From Toxoplasma gondii ME49 (Eukaryota; Apicomplexa; Conoidasida; Eucoccidiorida; Sarcocystidae): a DNA stretch of 64,000 nt. The notes beneath the pieces were generated by a model, which saw only the letters and a list, made by a program, of their open reading frames with translations, did no database searches and had not been told where the DNA came from. A program made the translations under genes and the position numbers. Shown one piece after another: positions 13,701 through 26,360 of this stretch. The DNA is taken from NCBI RefSeq assembly GCF_000006565.2, contig NC_031473.1, positions 1,841,441 through 1,905,440 of the forward strand, given 5' to 3'. Within the stretch, counting starts at the first letter, position 1, and the number at the start of each line of letters is the position of its first letter.

Positions 13701-16700
13701 CTCTGCCTCCTCGCGTCTGTCAACTCGTCCAGTCTGTCGAACCCCCCGTGTTCGGCGTCTTCTTTGATTTCTCTTTCTGCTTGGCTCCCTCCACGACGTT
13801 CGCGTTTCGTCTCTTACGTCCTTCAGGCTCGCGAGGCGAGACGACCAACGAAGTCCTTCTTCGCCACTGGCCCTCCTGCCGACGTTTCTCTCTCGTCTTC
13901 GCCTCTGGACTCCTCGTCTCTTCCTCAGTCTCCCTTCTCTCGTCCTCAGAGGCCTTCTTTGTCGGCAGTGCCGCCCTTTGCCTCTTTCTCTCGCTCGTTC
14001 TCCCTTGTCTCTTCGTCTTCCTCGTCTTCCTCGTCTCCCTCTTCTTTTCCATTTTCTTCCTCTCCTTCTTCCTCTTCTTCCTCGTCTTCTTCGTCTCCCT
14101 CTTCTTTTCCATTTTCTTCCTCTCCTTCTTCCTCTTCTTCGTCTTCTTCGTCTTCACTGCGTTATCCGTGTTCTTCTTTTACTTCAGTTAGAGTTGTTTC
14201 CTCTGTTCCTCATTCACCTCTTGCTTCAGGTGTCTCTCGGCGTTCTCCCTCTCCTGTGGCTGTTCGCGTTTCCTCCTCGCTCCGTCAACCATGTTGCTCC
14301 GAGGGAAGGCGCGGAGGAAACCGAAGCCAAGTGAATTCAGAAAAGGAGGAAAACCTCTGTGTTCGACGCGACGACTCGCGCCCTCCGAGTCCAGCACTCC
14401 CGTCTGGGGACGAGAAGAGACCAGCGCCGAAGCCAGGAGAAACCGACATGAAACGAACCGAGACAAAAGAGGAAAGAATAGGAAGTCTCGTCTTCACTGT
14501 GGAAGACGATTTGGACGCTGTCTTGGAGAGTGTGCAAGCGTTGTGCGCTTCTTCTGCTCTCTCTTGCGGGGGCTCGGAGACTCGCAAAAAGCTCGGAGAG
14601 TCGCTGGGAAGGGGGCGCGTCTCTGAAGGAACGAAGACCTCCGGAACTCCTGAGCTGAGACACTGTCAACAAGAGGCGAACAGCGTCGGCTTCCATCTCG
14701 CGCTGCCAAATGCAGACGCTCATCGTGGAGGACGTAGGGACGCTCTGCCTCGTGTGACTTCTCGACACCCTCAGAAAGCCTCTCTGTTCTCCCGTAAAAC
14801 TGGCTCAACAGGAGAACAGATACGTAAACGTGAGCGACAAGCAGAAGAAAGAGGAGAAAGTGGGGAACAGGCAAAGGAGAGACGAGCAAGAGGAGATGGC
14901 GATCTGGGAGGAAGCGAGAGGAGAGGAGAAAGCGAAGAAGGAAAGGAGGAGGAAACGACAGGGAGAGGCAATCGAGACAGAAGGTGTGAGAGAAAGGAGG
15001 TCTCTCGACTTCTCCCTGTTCCTTCGCTCGAAGGCCTTCAGCGCATTGCTTCCGCCTGGCTTCGAGCATTTCATGCAAGAGAGGCAGACGCAGAAGAAAG
15101 AGAACCAGGAGAAGCAGGAGAAGAGAGGGAGAGCAGAACCCAGGGACTTTCGGACCGCACAGACGGAGAGAAGACAGCTGTTCATCCGGACTTCTCTACA
15201 CACAAAGAGAGTCCTCGTGACGCGTTCCTCCTTCTCGCTGAATCCGCCATCGCAGAGGGCAAGTGGTTCGCTGTTCTGGACGAGCGACACGGTTCAAGAG
15301 GAAGTCGTGAGCGCGACCCAAGTCGCTCCAAGTTTCTGCCAGGTTTCTGCATTCCTGAGGAGTTTCTCTTCCCCGTCTTTGTTGGGAGTGTCGAGGAATC
15401 TCAAACGCGTCGCGAAACGGGTGAAGGGAGCCGCAAGGTCACCTTGGAGGCTCCGGTCTCTGCCGCAACCGTTCGCTCTTCTCCTCTCTTCCTGGCGCGC
15501 GCGCAGGCGCCAGCCTCCTCGCCTGTGACAGTCAGCCAGCTCTGTGCTGTCCTGAGTCAATGTCCCTTCTTCGCTGCTTCAATCGTCTATGAAAGTAGAA
15601 GGCGCACAGTTCGCCGGACAAGCGTCCTCCAGTCTTCCTTCCAGTCTCTCGCTCTCTCTTCTTCGCTCCTCCTTTCGCCGCGCTCCCGCTTTGCCTCTCT
15701 CTCTTCTTCTCGTCCGTCTGCGTGTGATACATTTTTCGGGGGAGAAACGCAGGAAAAAAAGAGCGGTGCTTCTCCAGGCGTCTGTCGAGCGAAACAGGGA
15801 GAGCGCCAGGTAGAGACTGACGACGAGGAAGAAACGTTTGTCGGCAGTGTCTTCTCACAGACAGGGAGAAACAACACCCAGACCGAAGAACTCCTGGAGT
15901 CCAGTCGCCGGGAGACTGTCCCCATTGCTCTCTGCTTGTCTTCACCCTTTTTTGGAACTTTCCTTCTTCCTCTCTCTCTCGCCACTGCTCTTCTGTCCCC
16001 CTTTTCTGCTTCATCTTTCTCTTCGTCATCTTTCTCTTCTTCATCTCCCTCTTCTTCATCTCCCTCTTCTCCATCTTTCGCTGCTTCGTTTTTTCCTTCC
16101 TGGGGCCTTTCGCCGTTCTCCAGCGACGCATCTCCGGCGGTTTTTGCTTCTCCGCAGAAGCCTAGGAGCCCCCAGCTCGTAGTCGGCGACCGCCAAGCGT
16201 GGTTGCGGTGTATCGACGGCCTGGCCGCGTCGCTGGCTGGAAGAGGCGAAGAGGAGGGAAGAGCCGACGACGAAGTGAGAGGAAAGGATTCCAAAGAAAG
16301 CGAAAAGAGTGCAGCGAGGAGGAAGGGAGCGGCGACTGAGTCGAAATGGGGGGCGACAGATGGAGCAGAAGAGCGAGATTTTTTCGAGAACGACTTGCGA
16401 CGAGGCGAGAGGAAGACGCCTCTCTCCCTCGCTTCCTTTCTGCAGAACGCAAAGCATGTCTTGGATCTGGCGCTTCCTCACCTTCTCCTGAAGCGCCGCG
16501 CTCCTGAACTGCTGCAAGAGGCGGAGGCCGAACTCCACGCTCTCCGCAAGCACGAGAGAGAAGGAGAAGAGGAAGGAAAAGACGGAGACGAAGAAAGCGA
16601 GAGCGACGAGTCGCATCTCTTGGGGTTGTGGGGGAGCAAAGTTCTCATCAGCGCGGCGGGAGAGAGCACGAGCGACAGCGAAGCGGCGACAACGAGAGCC

Positions 16701-18086
16701 AGGCGGCAACTCCACTCTTTCGACTCTTGGGAGAGAAGGCGCACGGCGTGGATTCTCAAGGTGGCCAGGCAGCTCGTGGAGGCGGGGAAACGAGGAACGA
16801 AGTTGCAGGAGACGGACGAGAGCAAGGCGCCCAATAGGCGAGACGCAGAACGCAGAGAAAGGCGCAGACGACGACGCATTGGAAAAGCCGTCGTCGTCGC
16901 TATCGAAGAGAACTGGCGGCGGATCTGCGCGTTTGCGGTAGGGTTTCAGAGTTCTTCTTCTGATCCTGTGAATGTGTTTTCTTCTTTTTTTTCGACTACC
17001 ATTTACTCACTTCTGTTCGAACTCAGACTTCGAACTGAGTCGAATCGAGATTCACAGTATCACCGAAACCAGTCTCCAAGTGGAGAATACGAGGGAGGAT
17101 CGAGAGCACTGGACGTCGACGGCTCCCTTTCGTCGTTGCGTCCTCCCCTTCTCTCTGTGGAACGGAGAATCTACACAGCAGTGCGCAGTTCGCTGTCGAG
17201 TTTCACTGGCGATCTGCGGTGTCTGTGCAATGGAAGTTCAAATGTACACTCCGGACCGTTGTTCGTGGAAGAGCCTCCAACGGTCGCTTTCTTTTCTTCG
17301 AATGTCTCGACGCCGCGAGCTTCATGTCTTCTGCAATCGACGCTGGATACTTTCATCGCACCCAGTGTCTTCCACCGCAGCATGCATCTGACTGTCGCAC
17401 AGAGACTCAAAAGTGAAGACATGAAAATGTAGGTTTTCGTGGATCTGAGCATGAACAAAACTCCTCTCAAGTGCGTAAAGTAAACGTGGTTTCCACTGTG
17501 TAGGTGCAAAATGCCGAAACGGTTGCGTACACGCTGCGCATATGTCACGATACTCACTTTGGCAGTCTCCTTTCCAATGGCATTCTGCACGACATACGCG
17601 ACTCTTCGTGGGCTGACGCCGGGTGTGTCTGTGCCAGAATACAAAGGGGGGTGCCGGTGCGTTTCTGCAGTTGCTTCCGCGCGACGCTCACAGTGTCTGA
17701 GACACAGCCGGTTACAGTTTCTGTTTGAAAGAGAAATGTACTGTGAAGCCGTTGCTCAGAGCCTTGTTGATGCAGGTAGTCGCCGAGAAACTCCGCCGAC
17801 ACGGCCTTCTTGAGGTGTATGTACACCTGGAGGCGCCCCTGACGCGAGCAGTCGAGTCGATGGCGCGACGGGGCCTTCCTGTCGATTCTGGATATCTCCA
17901 CAGCCAAGCCGACCGGCTTCGGCGACTCCTCCACGCGATTCAGGTGAACGAAGTTTCCTTTTTCCAGCTCACTGCAAAGATGCTGAGGCCACTGCAGACT
18001 AACTGTCGCAGTTCTTTGCATGTGCACAGAGTCCACTTCTTGCTCCTGCGAGCAATGCAGGACATCTGCGTCTACGCGGTTCTACA

Positions 18087-18126
<40 letters not shown>

Positions 18127-21100
18127 TCAACCCAACAGATGTGCGCATGTGATCGATCATCTATGATCGTCTTCATTGTGCGTGGATCTTGTTTATCTGG
18201 GTGCCCACATAGTTTTGCTCTTCCTGTTGTGTGTATGTTCATCACTCCGTTTTTCTTCTCGTTAATTTCCTCGCGTGTCGTCGTTCCTTTTCATGTTGCC
18301 TTGTGTCGTTTGCATGAGGTCACAGCGTCTCGAATGCAAGACTGAGACACCATTTGACGCTTCACTGATTTTTCGCTTTTTTCCAGCCGTGAAGCTTTGC
18401 CGCTTTTCTCGTTCTCTCTGCAGGGACATGTGTGCCGCCTCGCAGGCTGCTCGGTCGACCTCTTGGACGAAGAGAGTCTGCTGAATCTGCTGCTGCATGT
18501 ACAGCAGAACTTGTCTCACACTCACTTCTCGCAGCCGATTTCCTCCGTCCTTCTCCACCCTCTGTGCGTCCACGACTCTCCAGGACTCTGCAGTTCCCCG
18601 CGGGAGAGAGACGGAACTGACGGCCAGGTGGAGGGAAGAAGAGGAGGCGAAAGTCGAGGAAAGGAGACGCCAGAGCGGGGAAGCGAAGCTGCGCGGAGAG
18701 CAGAAGACCCGAGAAGGACAGAAGATGAACAAAGAGCGCGGCGGCGCGGCCAGGAGTCGACGGCGACAGTCACCGGCGAGCGAGAGCTCAAGACGACGAA
18801 GTTCCTCCCGTCTTTCCTTTCCGCGGGCGATGGATACCTGTCGGAAGAACTAACGAGGCTCGCTGTGACCGTGTTGAGGGAGAAGAAGCTTTCTGACAAC
18901 TTTCTCTCCTGCTGCAACTTTCAGGACTTTGACGACACAGAAGACTTCCTCGCGACGCTTCTGCGTCGCCTCGACCCCTTCTCCCCCTTTGCGACCGCCC
19001 TCCGCGCGTTTTTTCAGGTGTACGTACACCTCGCGGCTGTCGAGGCGCTTCTCAGTGACACGCGGCTCCACACCGTTCGCCGCGCGGGGGGACCCATTTT
19101 CTGCGGCTGTTCACGCTCGTTCGCGTCCACCTCGGTTCACAGCAACGCGCGAGCACAGAAGAAAATGAGAAGCGACAGCGGCCAGAGGAAGGCGGAAAAG
19201 GAGAGCGAAGCACAGGAGCGAGACGAGAGAAGGAAGGCGGAAGGACTGAGAAGCGCTGAGAGAGAGGAACGTCAAAGGAGAGACTGTGGAGAGAAGTTCA
19301 GATTCGAATGGCGACTGCCAGTGAAGATTCAAGAGTGGGGAAATGCTGTAGGGCGTCTCTTGCCTGAGCATCCCTTTCCTCTCCGGCAACTTCACTCGCG
19401 TTTGCATGCGTCTTCGGCTGCGGGTGCTTCTCAGCTGCGCCTCCCCCGACAGCGAACTCTGCAGGAAGACTGGGACGCGTTTCTGCTCTCGACTCGCACC
19501 TCTGCAAGTCGCTCTTTCTGTGGTGAGGATCAACAGAGCTTCCGTCGACTTTTTCCATTTCTCGTTCTGCCCCGGGGAAGAAACAAAGACGCGTCAGTCT
19601 CTTCTCTCTCTTGTTCTCTCTCCACATCCTCAAACGACGCTGTTCTCGAACCGAGAGGTCCGCAACATCCACCTTGTTGTCAAAATTCGTCCTCTTCTTC
19701 CTTCTCTTCTGCATCGTCTTTCTCTTCCTCGTACTACTCCCCCATTACTTCTGCCTCCTTCTCGCCTCCTTGTTCCTCTGCCTCTCCGGCCTCTTTCATG
19801 TCCTCCTCGCCTTCTTCCGCCTTGCCTTCCCCTTCTTCTCTCTCTGCTTCCTCTTGCCTCTCGTCTGCCAGTTCTGCTTCCTGTTCGGCTGCGGCTTCGC
19901 TTGAGCTTCACTCGTGGATAGATCCCCATCTCGCCGACCCTCTCGCGCAGGCGTCGCTGCGAGGCCTGCGCGGGAAGCCGCCGTCCGTGTCGCCACGGGG
20001 AGCAGCAGAGAACGTCGCCGAGAGAGGCCGACAGGGCGACGGAGCGAGAGCCGCAGACGGTCCGTCGGCCTCTCGCCGAGCATGCAGCGGCGACTCTCAA
20101 GGGACTTCGCCTTCGGTTTCATGCCGGGAGCGAACAGAGGGGGGAGAAGAGAGTGACCGAGCGAGCGGCGGGGATGGAGACGGGGACGCAGCGGAGAAAT
20201 GTGGAGAGCGAGCGAGTAAGGCGCCCACGAAGAAAGACGTTTTCGATCTGTTGGGGATTCCGCTTGTCGGCCCAGATCGGGAACCTGTTCGGGTGTACGT
20301 ACACCCTGTGCGGCCGGCAAGCTGCAGAAGGCCTCAAGCCGCGGCCGTCTCGGAGTGCAGCAAGGAAACCGAGAGCGCGAAGCAGGCATTCCAGGTCAGT
20401 GGCGCGAGTCGTCTCGAGCTCTGCATGCGTAGGCAAAAGCGAGTGCGAAGCTCCAGAGCCGCAGAGGAGAGACTTGACCAAGATCGAAGCGAAGCCGCAG
20501 GGGCAAGAGAAGAGCGGAAAAAGGAAGAAGAACGCGAATGCGAAGAACGAGAAGCCGGATGTGAAGGAGACAGAACAGGGGATGCATCCACCTGTCGTCG
20601 AATGTGGGGAGAGGCGTTTCTTCTCTCTGTGTCGGTCGCCGACCGGAGAGTGGAGAAGCACTGTTGCAAGTCCTCTCCTTCCTCCAGTCTCCTCGCTGCT
20701 CCTCGCGTTTCTCCTCCTCTGTTCAGAGGAGAGACAGGCGAAGCAAGAGAACAGGAAACACACGCTGGAGGACAGAGAGGAGATGGATTGCGCCGAAACT
20801 CAAAGCAACGCCGTGTGACACTGGAGGCGAAAGTTGTCTTTATTCATGACCTGAAACGCTTTGGAAAGTCCCTCTCTGCGGCCGGGAGACAGTCCAGCCG
20901 GACGCGTCTCGAAGCGACGGAACTGCAGGAAGGCAAAGAGGCGCAGGTGCGTCAGAGAGAACTCCATAGCGCTTTAGAAGTCGACAAATTTCAGCAGTCT
21001 TCAGACGCCGCCTCTGAGCAACAGAGACACAATTCGCAGTGGCACACCTCGCTGGCGCCGGCGCACGAGCGCGAAGCGAAAAGAAAACGAGAAGAAGAAG

Positions 21101-24100
21101 AAGAGGAAAAATTGCAGAGAAGATCCATTTTGGAATGGAAAGAGAACGTCGTTCACTGGTTCCCTGCCTCTCGCGTGTCGCGACTAGACGCTCCTTTGAT
21201 TCTGACTTCTCCCAAAAGGAAAAATGTCGTCTGCGCTCGAAGAGGAGAAGAAGAAGAAGGAGAGAAAGAAGAAGAACAAGAGGAAGAAGAACAAGAGGAA
21301 GAAGAAGAAGAAGGAATAGATCTTCGGGATATTGTGGTGGCCAGTGAAGGCCGGTTGCTGATGGCGGTGGAAGTTGAATTTCTCGAGGTGAGTGAGGCGC
21401 GCGGATCAAACCCCCGTGGGAGGGAACAAGAGGAGGAAGAAGACGGTACAGAAGAGAGAAGAAGAGTGAAGAAACAAGAGAGGAAGATGAGGAGAGCTGG
21501 TTGTTCGTGCTCTGCAAAGGTATTTTAGAGTCCCTGCATCGCTTGAAAAGAAGAAGAGACAGTGAATGATCAGACACGAAAGGAAGAGACAGTGTTTCAG
21601 ACAGTGTCGCTGCGGAGTCCAAGAATTGCAGGCAGTCTGTATTTTTTCCATGGACGAAAGAATAATCTTCTTTACCCTCTGGTGTCTCGTGTATTGAAGC
21701 GCTTTTCCTTGTCTCCTACATGTCGTGTCTTCAACTCTACAGACTCCCGATAGGAAGGAGACCGGCGAACTCTGTCGCATTTGTCTAACTCACATGCAAG
21801 CGTTTGTGTCTGCAGCTTCTTGTCTTCACGTATTTTGCGCGTTCTCCGCCTTTGCAAAGACTCGTCAGTTCGCTCTTTGTCGTGTCGCCTTCTGCTGCGG
21901 GTGAAAGAGAGAGAAAAGAAGACCTCTCCTGTCTCTCGTCTCTGCTTCGCTCGCTCCTCGCTTCTTCGTCGCCGTCCGAGACGCCTCTGCAGCCTCCCAG
22001 CAAAGAAAATCGACATGGAGGAAACCGACGCGAAGCCTTCTTCACTCAAGTACGTCCTAGGGTCTGCTGCTTCGGTTCGAATGCAGCGACAACATCTGCT
22101 TTCTTCGCCTAATTGCTTGTTCATGCCTCACTGCCGAATCGGTTCTTCGCTGGTTGTAGAAACTCCACCTTGTTGATGACTGACTGCAGCTTGGAGCAAA
22201 CGTGGATGAAGATGCGCACTGGGAAGGTACTCTGTTGTGTCGACCTGGTCGGGACTTTCGTCGGCAACTGCAGAGAAAAAGGTGTGGGGTCGCCCTTCTC
22301 CCACCGTCGTCTGCGTTCGTCTCCGTCGTCTCCTTCCGAAAGGGATCGAGATCCCGCGCGGGGGTCTTGATTCTTGATCAAGCTTGTGTCGTTCACTGCA
22401 CTCCTGAGGAATTTGTTTCAAGTGGGAGCGAGATCTCCGGGGAAACCGACTGTCGGCGCGCTCATTCCGCGATGGTGCTCGATCCTGAGTCGACGGGAGG
22501 CTTGCCTGGAGATGAGACGCTTCCCTGCCGCACAAAGAAAAGCGAGGACAGGGAGGAGAAAGTGGACGGATCCCGCGCACAAAAGAGAGACGAAGACGGC
22601 TAAGAGAGACCGGCAGGCGAGAGGCAACACTTGGAACTCAGACTGCTCTGCAGGACTGAACTTCGTATCTTTCGCTCGTTCAACGTTGATGGGCAAGCAG
22701 CGCAGAAGCCGCGCGAAACTGAGGAAAACCAAGAAGAGTGCCTTCCCTGATCGACAGACGTTCTCCTCTTTTCCGCGCTGCGTTGTAGGTTCTCGGCGAC
22801 GCGCTGCGCCAGTGGCCAGACACGGCTGTGGAGGCGCCTTTCTCGGATGCCAGGACGCTCGAATGGAGTCCAGAGAGCCATGTTTTTCTGCAGACAACGC
22901 GACAGCTCATCGCTTCGAAAAAGCGGACAGAAGGCGTTTCTCATCGCAAGCGCCTCTCCCGCTGGCGGTACGCTCTTCCGAAAAACATAGATTCTCTGCG
23001 ACCTCGCTTCTTTCCTCCCGTGTCATCTGTGTCGAAAAAAAGAACGCCGGAGGCTCGGGAACGCCTTGTGTCTCGCCTGGGGTCGCAAAAACGGAATGTT
23101 GTTCGAACCTTCAAGTTCTCTGTGACGATGTCCCTTGTCTTCCAGAAAGCACACAGCTCTAACTCCTGTGCGTTTCCACCAGCTACTTCCTCGTTCCGAG
23201 ACTCTCCGGACAAACAGAGACAGAGAGGTCGAGAGAGGTGGAGAGTCAGAGAAAAGAGAAAAAGGCAGACAGCGAGACCCAGAGAGAGAGAAGCGTTTAG
23301 CTTTTCCAGAGTTGTGAGGGTGCCAGCTTCGGTCCAGCAGAGAAGATCCAAGTTGAAAGATGTACAGAAGGGAAGGAAAACGCGCGTCGTCGGCTCTGTC
23401 AAATTCTTCAAACATTGAAAACACTCTCTGCTGAGATCGCAGCGTTCGTCCTGCTTTTCACCTCCCCAGAAATATATCAAGAAATGCAGGTATTCACACA
23501 AATAAGTGCACATGTACTCACAAATATATATATATATATATACATATATATACATATATATACATATATATATGTATGTATATAGACAGAGAAGGAAACA
23601 AGTAAACCACCAGTAATCATATATGTATATAGAACACATGCATTTCGAATGAGATGTATACAGCGGTTTGTTGTCTCGGCCAATTCACGTCGAGAGGAAA
23701 GGTCGTTACCGCGAGGGTTGTCCGCATGCGTTTCGTAAAGAAGTATTTCTGCGTGCTCTCTCAGGCAAGTCGTCAGAGCAGCTGAAGCAGAAGCTGTCAA
23801 GTGCATGCTGCTGGCGCTGATGCGCGAAGAAGACACGGGAGACGGCAGCGATGAAGTAGACAAGGTCGGAGACAGTGGAGACGAGCAAGAACTAGAGTCT
23901 CTGGGTGTCTCTGTCTCGCCGTCGTCATCGCAACGAAACAGAAACTGTTTTTACGTGTATCCTCTTCTGCCTCTCTCCAACGGGATCGTCCTGGAGGTCT
24001 GCGCAACTCACCAAGAAGCGATCAGGTGGGAACTGTTTTTCAGAAGAAAATGTTTCTGCAGTCTCTGCTTGTGCAACGTTTCTCCCTGCAGTTCATTGTC

Positions 24101-25178
24101 CCTCACCGCAAAAGGCTGTCTTGGGGCAAAACAGATTATTTACAGAGAAATTGGCCTCTGAAGATTTGCTCGTTTTTCTCGAGATCGGCTTCTTTCCCTG
24201 TCCGGTTTTCCATCGAAAGTTCTCACATTCTCAAATCAACGCGCCACTAGCCAGGCAGAGACACAACACAGAGCACGGAGGCCATCGCACCTCCGTCTCC
24301 TGCCGCCTCATACTTTCCTCTTATTGCCCCTAAACAGAGGATTATTCACTCATATATATATGTATATATATATATATATATTTACATGCATGTATAGCTT
24401 CAGATGTTATTTCGAATCTAACTGCAGATATGCTTGGTAAATTTCTGTGTCTCGTCCTCGATGTACCACCTTAATTCTTTTGGCTGAATCTACAAATATA
24501 TCGTGGCATATTTCTGATTATAACTGGTGTATGTGTACAGAGAAAAACACATTTTTGAGGCTTGTGCACTGAGTACCTTGTTTCTATAAACAGATTGTTT
24601 TCTTCGAAGGAAAAAGAGAGGCAAGAAACGTAGATCAAACAAGAAAAGAAGACATGCGCGAGGCGCGTGGAGCTTGGTTCAAGACATGTTTCTCTGCATG
24701 CAGTCGACAGGTTTGTGCGTGCGTCGCAACTGCGCTCCGGCCGCTGCTCTTCTTCTCGGCTACGCCGTTCTCTTCCGCCTCTGGAGGAGTGAATACGCAA
24801 GATGCCCGAAACGGCGGACAGAAACAGAGCGAGGAACTCGTGGAAGGAAGAACGAACGACTTCGGACGCGTGCAGACAGCGCAGAGGCTAGGCGGTTTCG
24901 ACTTCGCTGGTGGAAGCAGAGACACCCCCCGCAGAGAGAAAGAGTCTCCAAGACAAAGAAGCGGCTGTGAACGAGAGAGAAAGAATTGGGACAGCCGAGA
25001 CAGAACCAGTGAATCTCGGCAAAAGTGCTCTTTTCCAGTTACCACTCGCTCCGGGGTCTCTTGGCGCGCGATCAGTGGAAGCGAGCAGTGAAAAAAAAAT
25101 CTGGAGGGTGTCAAGGGCAGGCAAAAGTTTCCAAAAATCAGAAAGAAGTAAACACGTTAAACAACGCGTACGCATAAA

Positions 25179-25214
<36 letters not shown>

Positions 25215-25563
25215 TGTATATATATGCATGTTTGTATATATATATATATATATATACATGTGAATAAGTAAAATGTTAAGTGGAGGTGTGTCCATCTGAA
25301 GTTCTTTACTGGAAGTTGTGCATTTAGGGTGTAGGTTTTACAGTCTAACGCAGGTACAGGTGAATGTGTGGAGACCGTCGACGGTGGATCAGGGAAGACG
25401 GTTAGCAGAGAGTGGAGTTTCTTTTTGCAGACGAAGCTCTGAACTTCGAGAAAAGGTCCGTGAGCTCAACTTCGTGCTCTGTCCTTCGAGCAAAGCTGCG
25501 AAAACCTTTCTGCCTCGGCCACTGGAAACTCGAGATTTCTCCGGAGCGCAGACAAACGGGTGA
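7775..25563 (+). CDS. POLQ: DNA polymerase theta-like helicase-polymerase (multi-exon)
   Basis: POLQ drives microhomology-mediated end joining in the nucleus. The first exon (7775-12760, start MAHLSS) carries a POLQ-type entry segment (LVKAYRETRGITTLFPWQ), Walker A SAPTSAGKSLVAE near residue 345, DELH near 547, SATLGN near 710, and AGVNLPAKRVVF with QMAGRAGR near 1040-1070. Exon 13153-13620 holds a helix-hairpin-helix-like PQQLLAIGPARVAKAL. Exon 13827-16937 is a long linker/exonuclease-like region. Exons 17776-17943, 18424-21387, 21816 onward, 23765-24025 and perhaps 25354-25563 align with the family A polymerase. Polymerase motif A reads MAVEVEFLE instead of the usual ADYSQLE, and motif C reads PLSNGIVLEV instead of QLHDELLYEV. 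Large Ser-rich and Glu/Arg-rich inserts make it far longer than human POLQ's domains. Exons between 16937 and 17776 and between 21900 and 23765 are unresolved; the helicase part is near certain, the 3' end tentative. Confidence 0.72.
8600..8731 (+). repeat. 27-bp coding tandem repeat in POLQ (EKSGEKPND units)
   Basis: Four full 27-bp units plus a partial one encode variants of EKSGEKPND (second unit EKSGEKPND, third ETSGETTND, fourth ETSGEKPND). The array sits just upstream of helicase motif I (Walker A), between the entry segment and SAPTSAGKS, so it is an in-frame insert between two helicase motifs. Confidence 0.9.
10030..10386 (+). repeat. Poly-serine coding low-complexity tract in POLQ
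   Basis: Pyrimidine-rich sequence with a 15-bp period (TCCTCTTCTCCTTCT variants) encodes SSSPS-type repeats, with a His variant (SSSHS) in the middle. It lies between helicase motif III (SATLGN) and the second RecA-like domain, where family members usually have a short loop. Confidence 0.85.
14030..14155 (+). repeat. 60-bp tandem duplication within the POLQ linker exon
   Basis: The block starting at 14041 is repeated at 14101 with at least 40 identical bases from the start of each unit. In the coding frame it gives SSSPSSFPF-type serine-rich sequence. Confidence 0.85.
17814..17827. other. Near-palindrome GGTGTATGTACACC (one of several in the window)
   Basis: GGTGTACGTACACC occurs exactly at 19017-19030 and 20292-20305, with single-base variants here and at 7541-7552 (TGTATGTACACC) and 13250-13262 (TGTCTGTACACC). 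Where it is coding it gives VYVH. Confidence 0.7.
18085..18124. repeat. (TA)n microsatellite in a POLQ intron
   Basis: Uninterrupted TA dinucleotides between the exons ending at 17943 and starting at 18424. Confidence 0.95.
21090..21318 (+). repeat. GAA/GAG-rich acidic coding tract in POLQ
   Basis: GAAGAAGAG repeats encode Glu/Lys runs (21090-21120 and 21240-21318) immediately before the segment GIDLRDIVVASEGR that leads into polymerase motif A. This is an insert in the polymerase palm relative to other family A enzymes. Confidence 0.85.
23524..23584. repeat. TA/TACATA microsatellite in a POLQ intron
   Basis: TATATA and TACATATA units upstream of the exon starting at 23765. Confidence 0.95.
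24350..24396. repeat. TA microsatellite in the 3' part of POLQ
   Basis: TATATA tract downstream of the exon ending at 24025, inside the inferred intron that separates it from the tentative last exon. Confidence 0.9.
25180..25262. repeat. TA/TGTTTGTATA microsatellite near the POLQ 3' end
   Basis: Two TA blocks flank two GTTTGTATATATA units; intronic or 3' non-coding relative to the tentative last exon at 25354. Confidence 0.9.
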
Positions 25564-26360
25564 AGTCCGTTGTGGCGCAGAGGAGCGAGAACCACAGAGA
25601 GAAGCAAAGAGAAGAGAGAAACGAGATTGGAGAGCAAGGGAAGAGACACCGAAAGAACCAGCGAGAGAGAGAACCCAATAGAGAAGGAACGGCGGGAGCG
25701 ACGAGAAAGAAGAGACGCAGAAGAAACCAAGAAGGCAACTGGAGAGAGGTTGTCTGGCCCCGCTGCGTTGACGTGCTCGCGGTTCAAAAGGCTCTCAAAT
25801 ATTCCGAGACTCCCAGAGTCTCTCTGCATGCGTCGAGCTAAGGCAAAGCTTCCAGGAGAGAAGATGGCGGATATTCACTCCGAACTCCAGTGAAGCACTA
25901 TTCCTCGAGGCATGTGAATTAAAATACACCAGACTACGAATGAAGCTGTTGCATGCAACGTCGTGAACTTCCACTCGCGAAGTCTCCCGCCTTCGTATTC
26001 GCATGCACGGAGGCTGAAGACGACTGCATGAGCTGGGAAAAAAAGCGAATTCCTTTTTCTTTTCCTCGAAGCAAATTCTTGCCCACACGACAGAAGAAGC
26101 CCTCTGGCGACTACCGCCTCGCTTCCACCCGGTGTTCCCTGCTCTCTTCTCCAGGGAGGCTCATCGGCAGGACAAGAGTCCGGTGATCCTTCCTCGTCCT
26201 CTTTTTCCCCACAAACTCTTCCATATCCGTCACCTCTCTCCCCTTCTTCCATATGCGTCACCTCTCTCCCCTTTCTGGTGCTCGGTTTGCTTCGGCTGCT
26301 TCTCTCCCGGATCTTCGTGCTCCGCTTCCTTTCTCGACGTCCGTCCCCTTGTTCCCTTCC
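25564..26360. other. Convergent 3' interval between POLQ and PKA-R
   Basis: Presumed 3' UTRs of two converging genes. I see no coding potential here. A 28-bp unit is duplicated in tandem at 26219-26246 and 26247-26274, differing at two positions. Confidence 0.6.

Noticed and set aside
13748..14191. Hydrophobic plus-strand frame that looks like several membrane helices (FFLVFFVSLFFSIFFL)
   Set aside because: It is an alternative frame of the TTC/TCC-rich repeat in the POLQ linker exon; phase from the flanking exon supports the Ser-rich frame.
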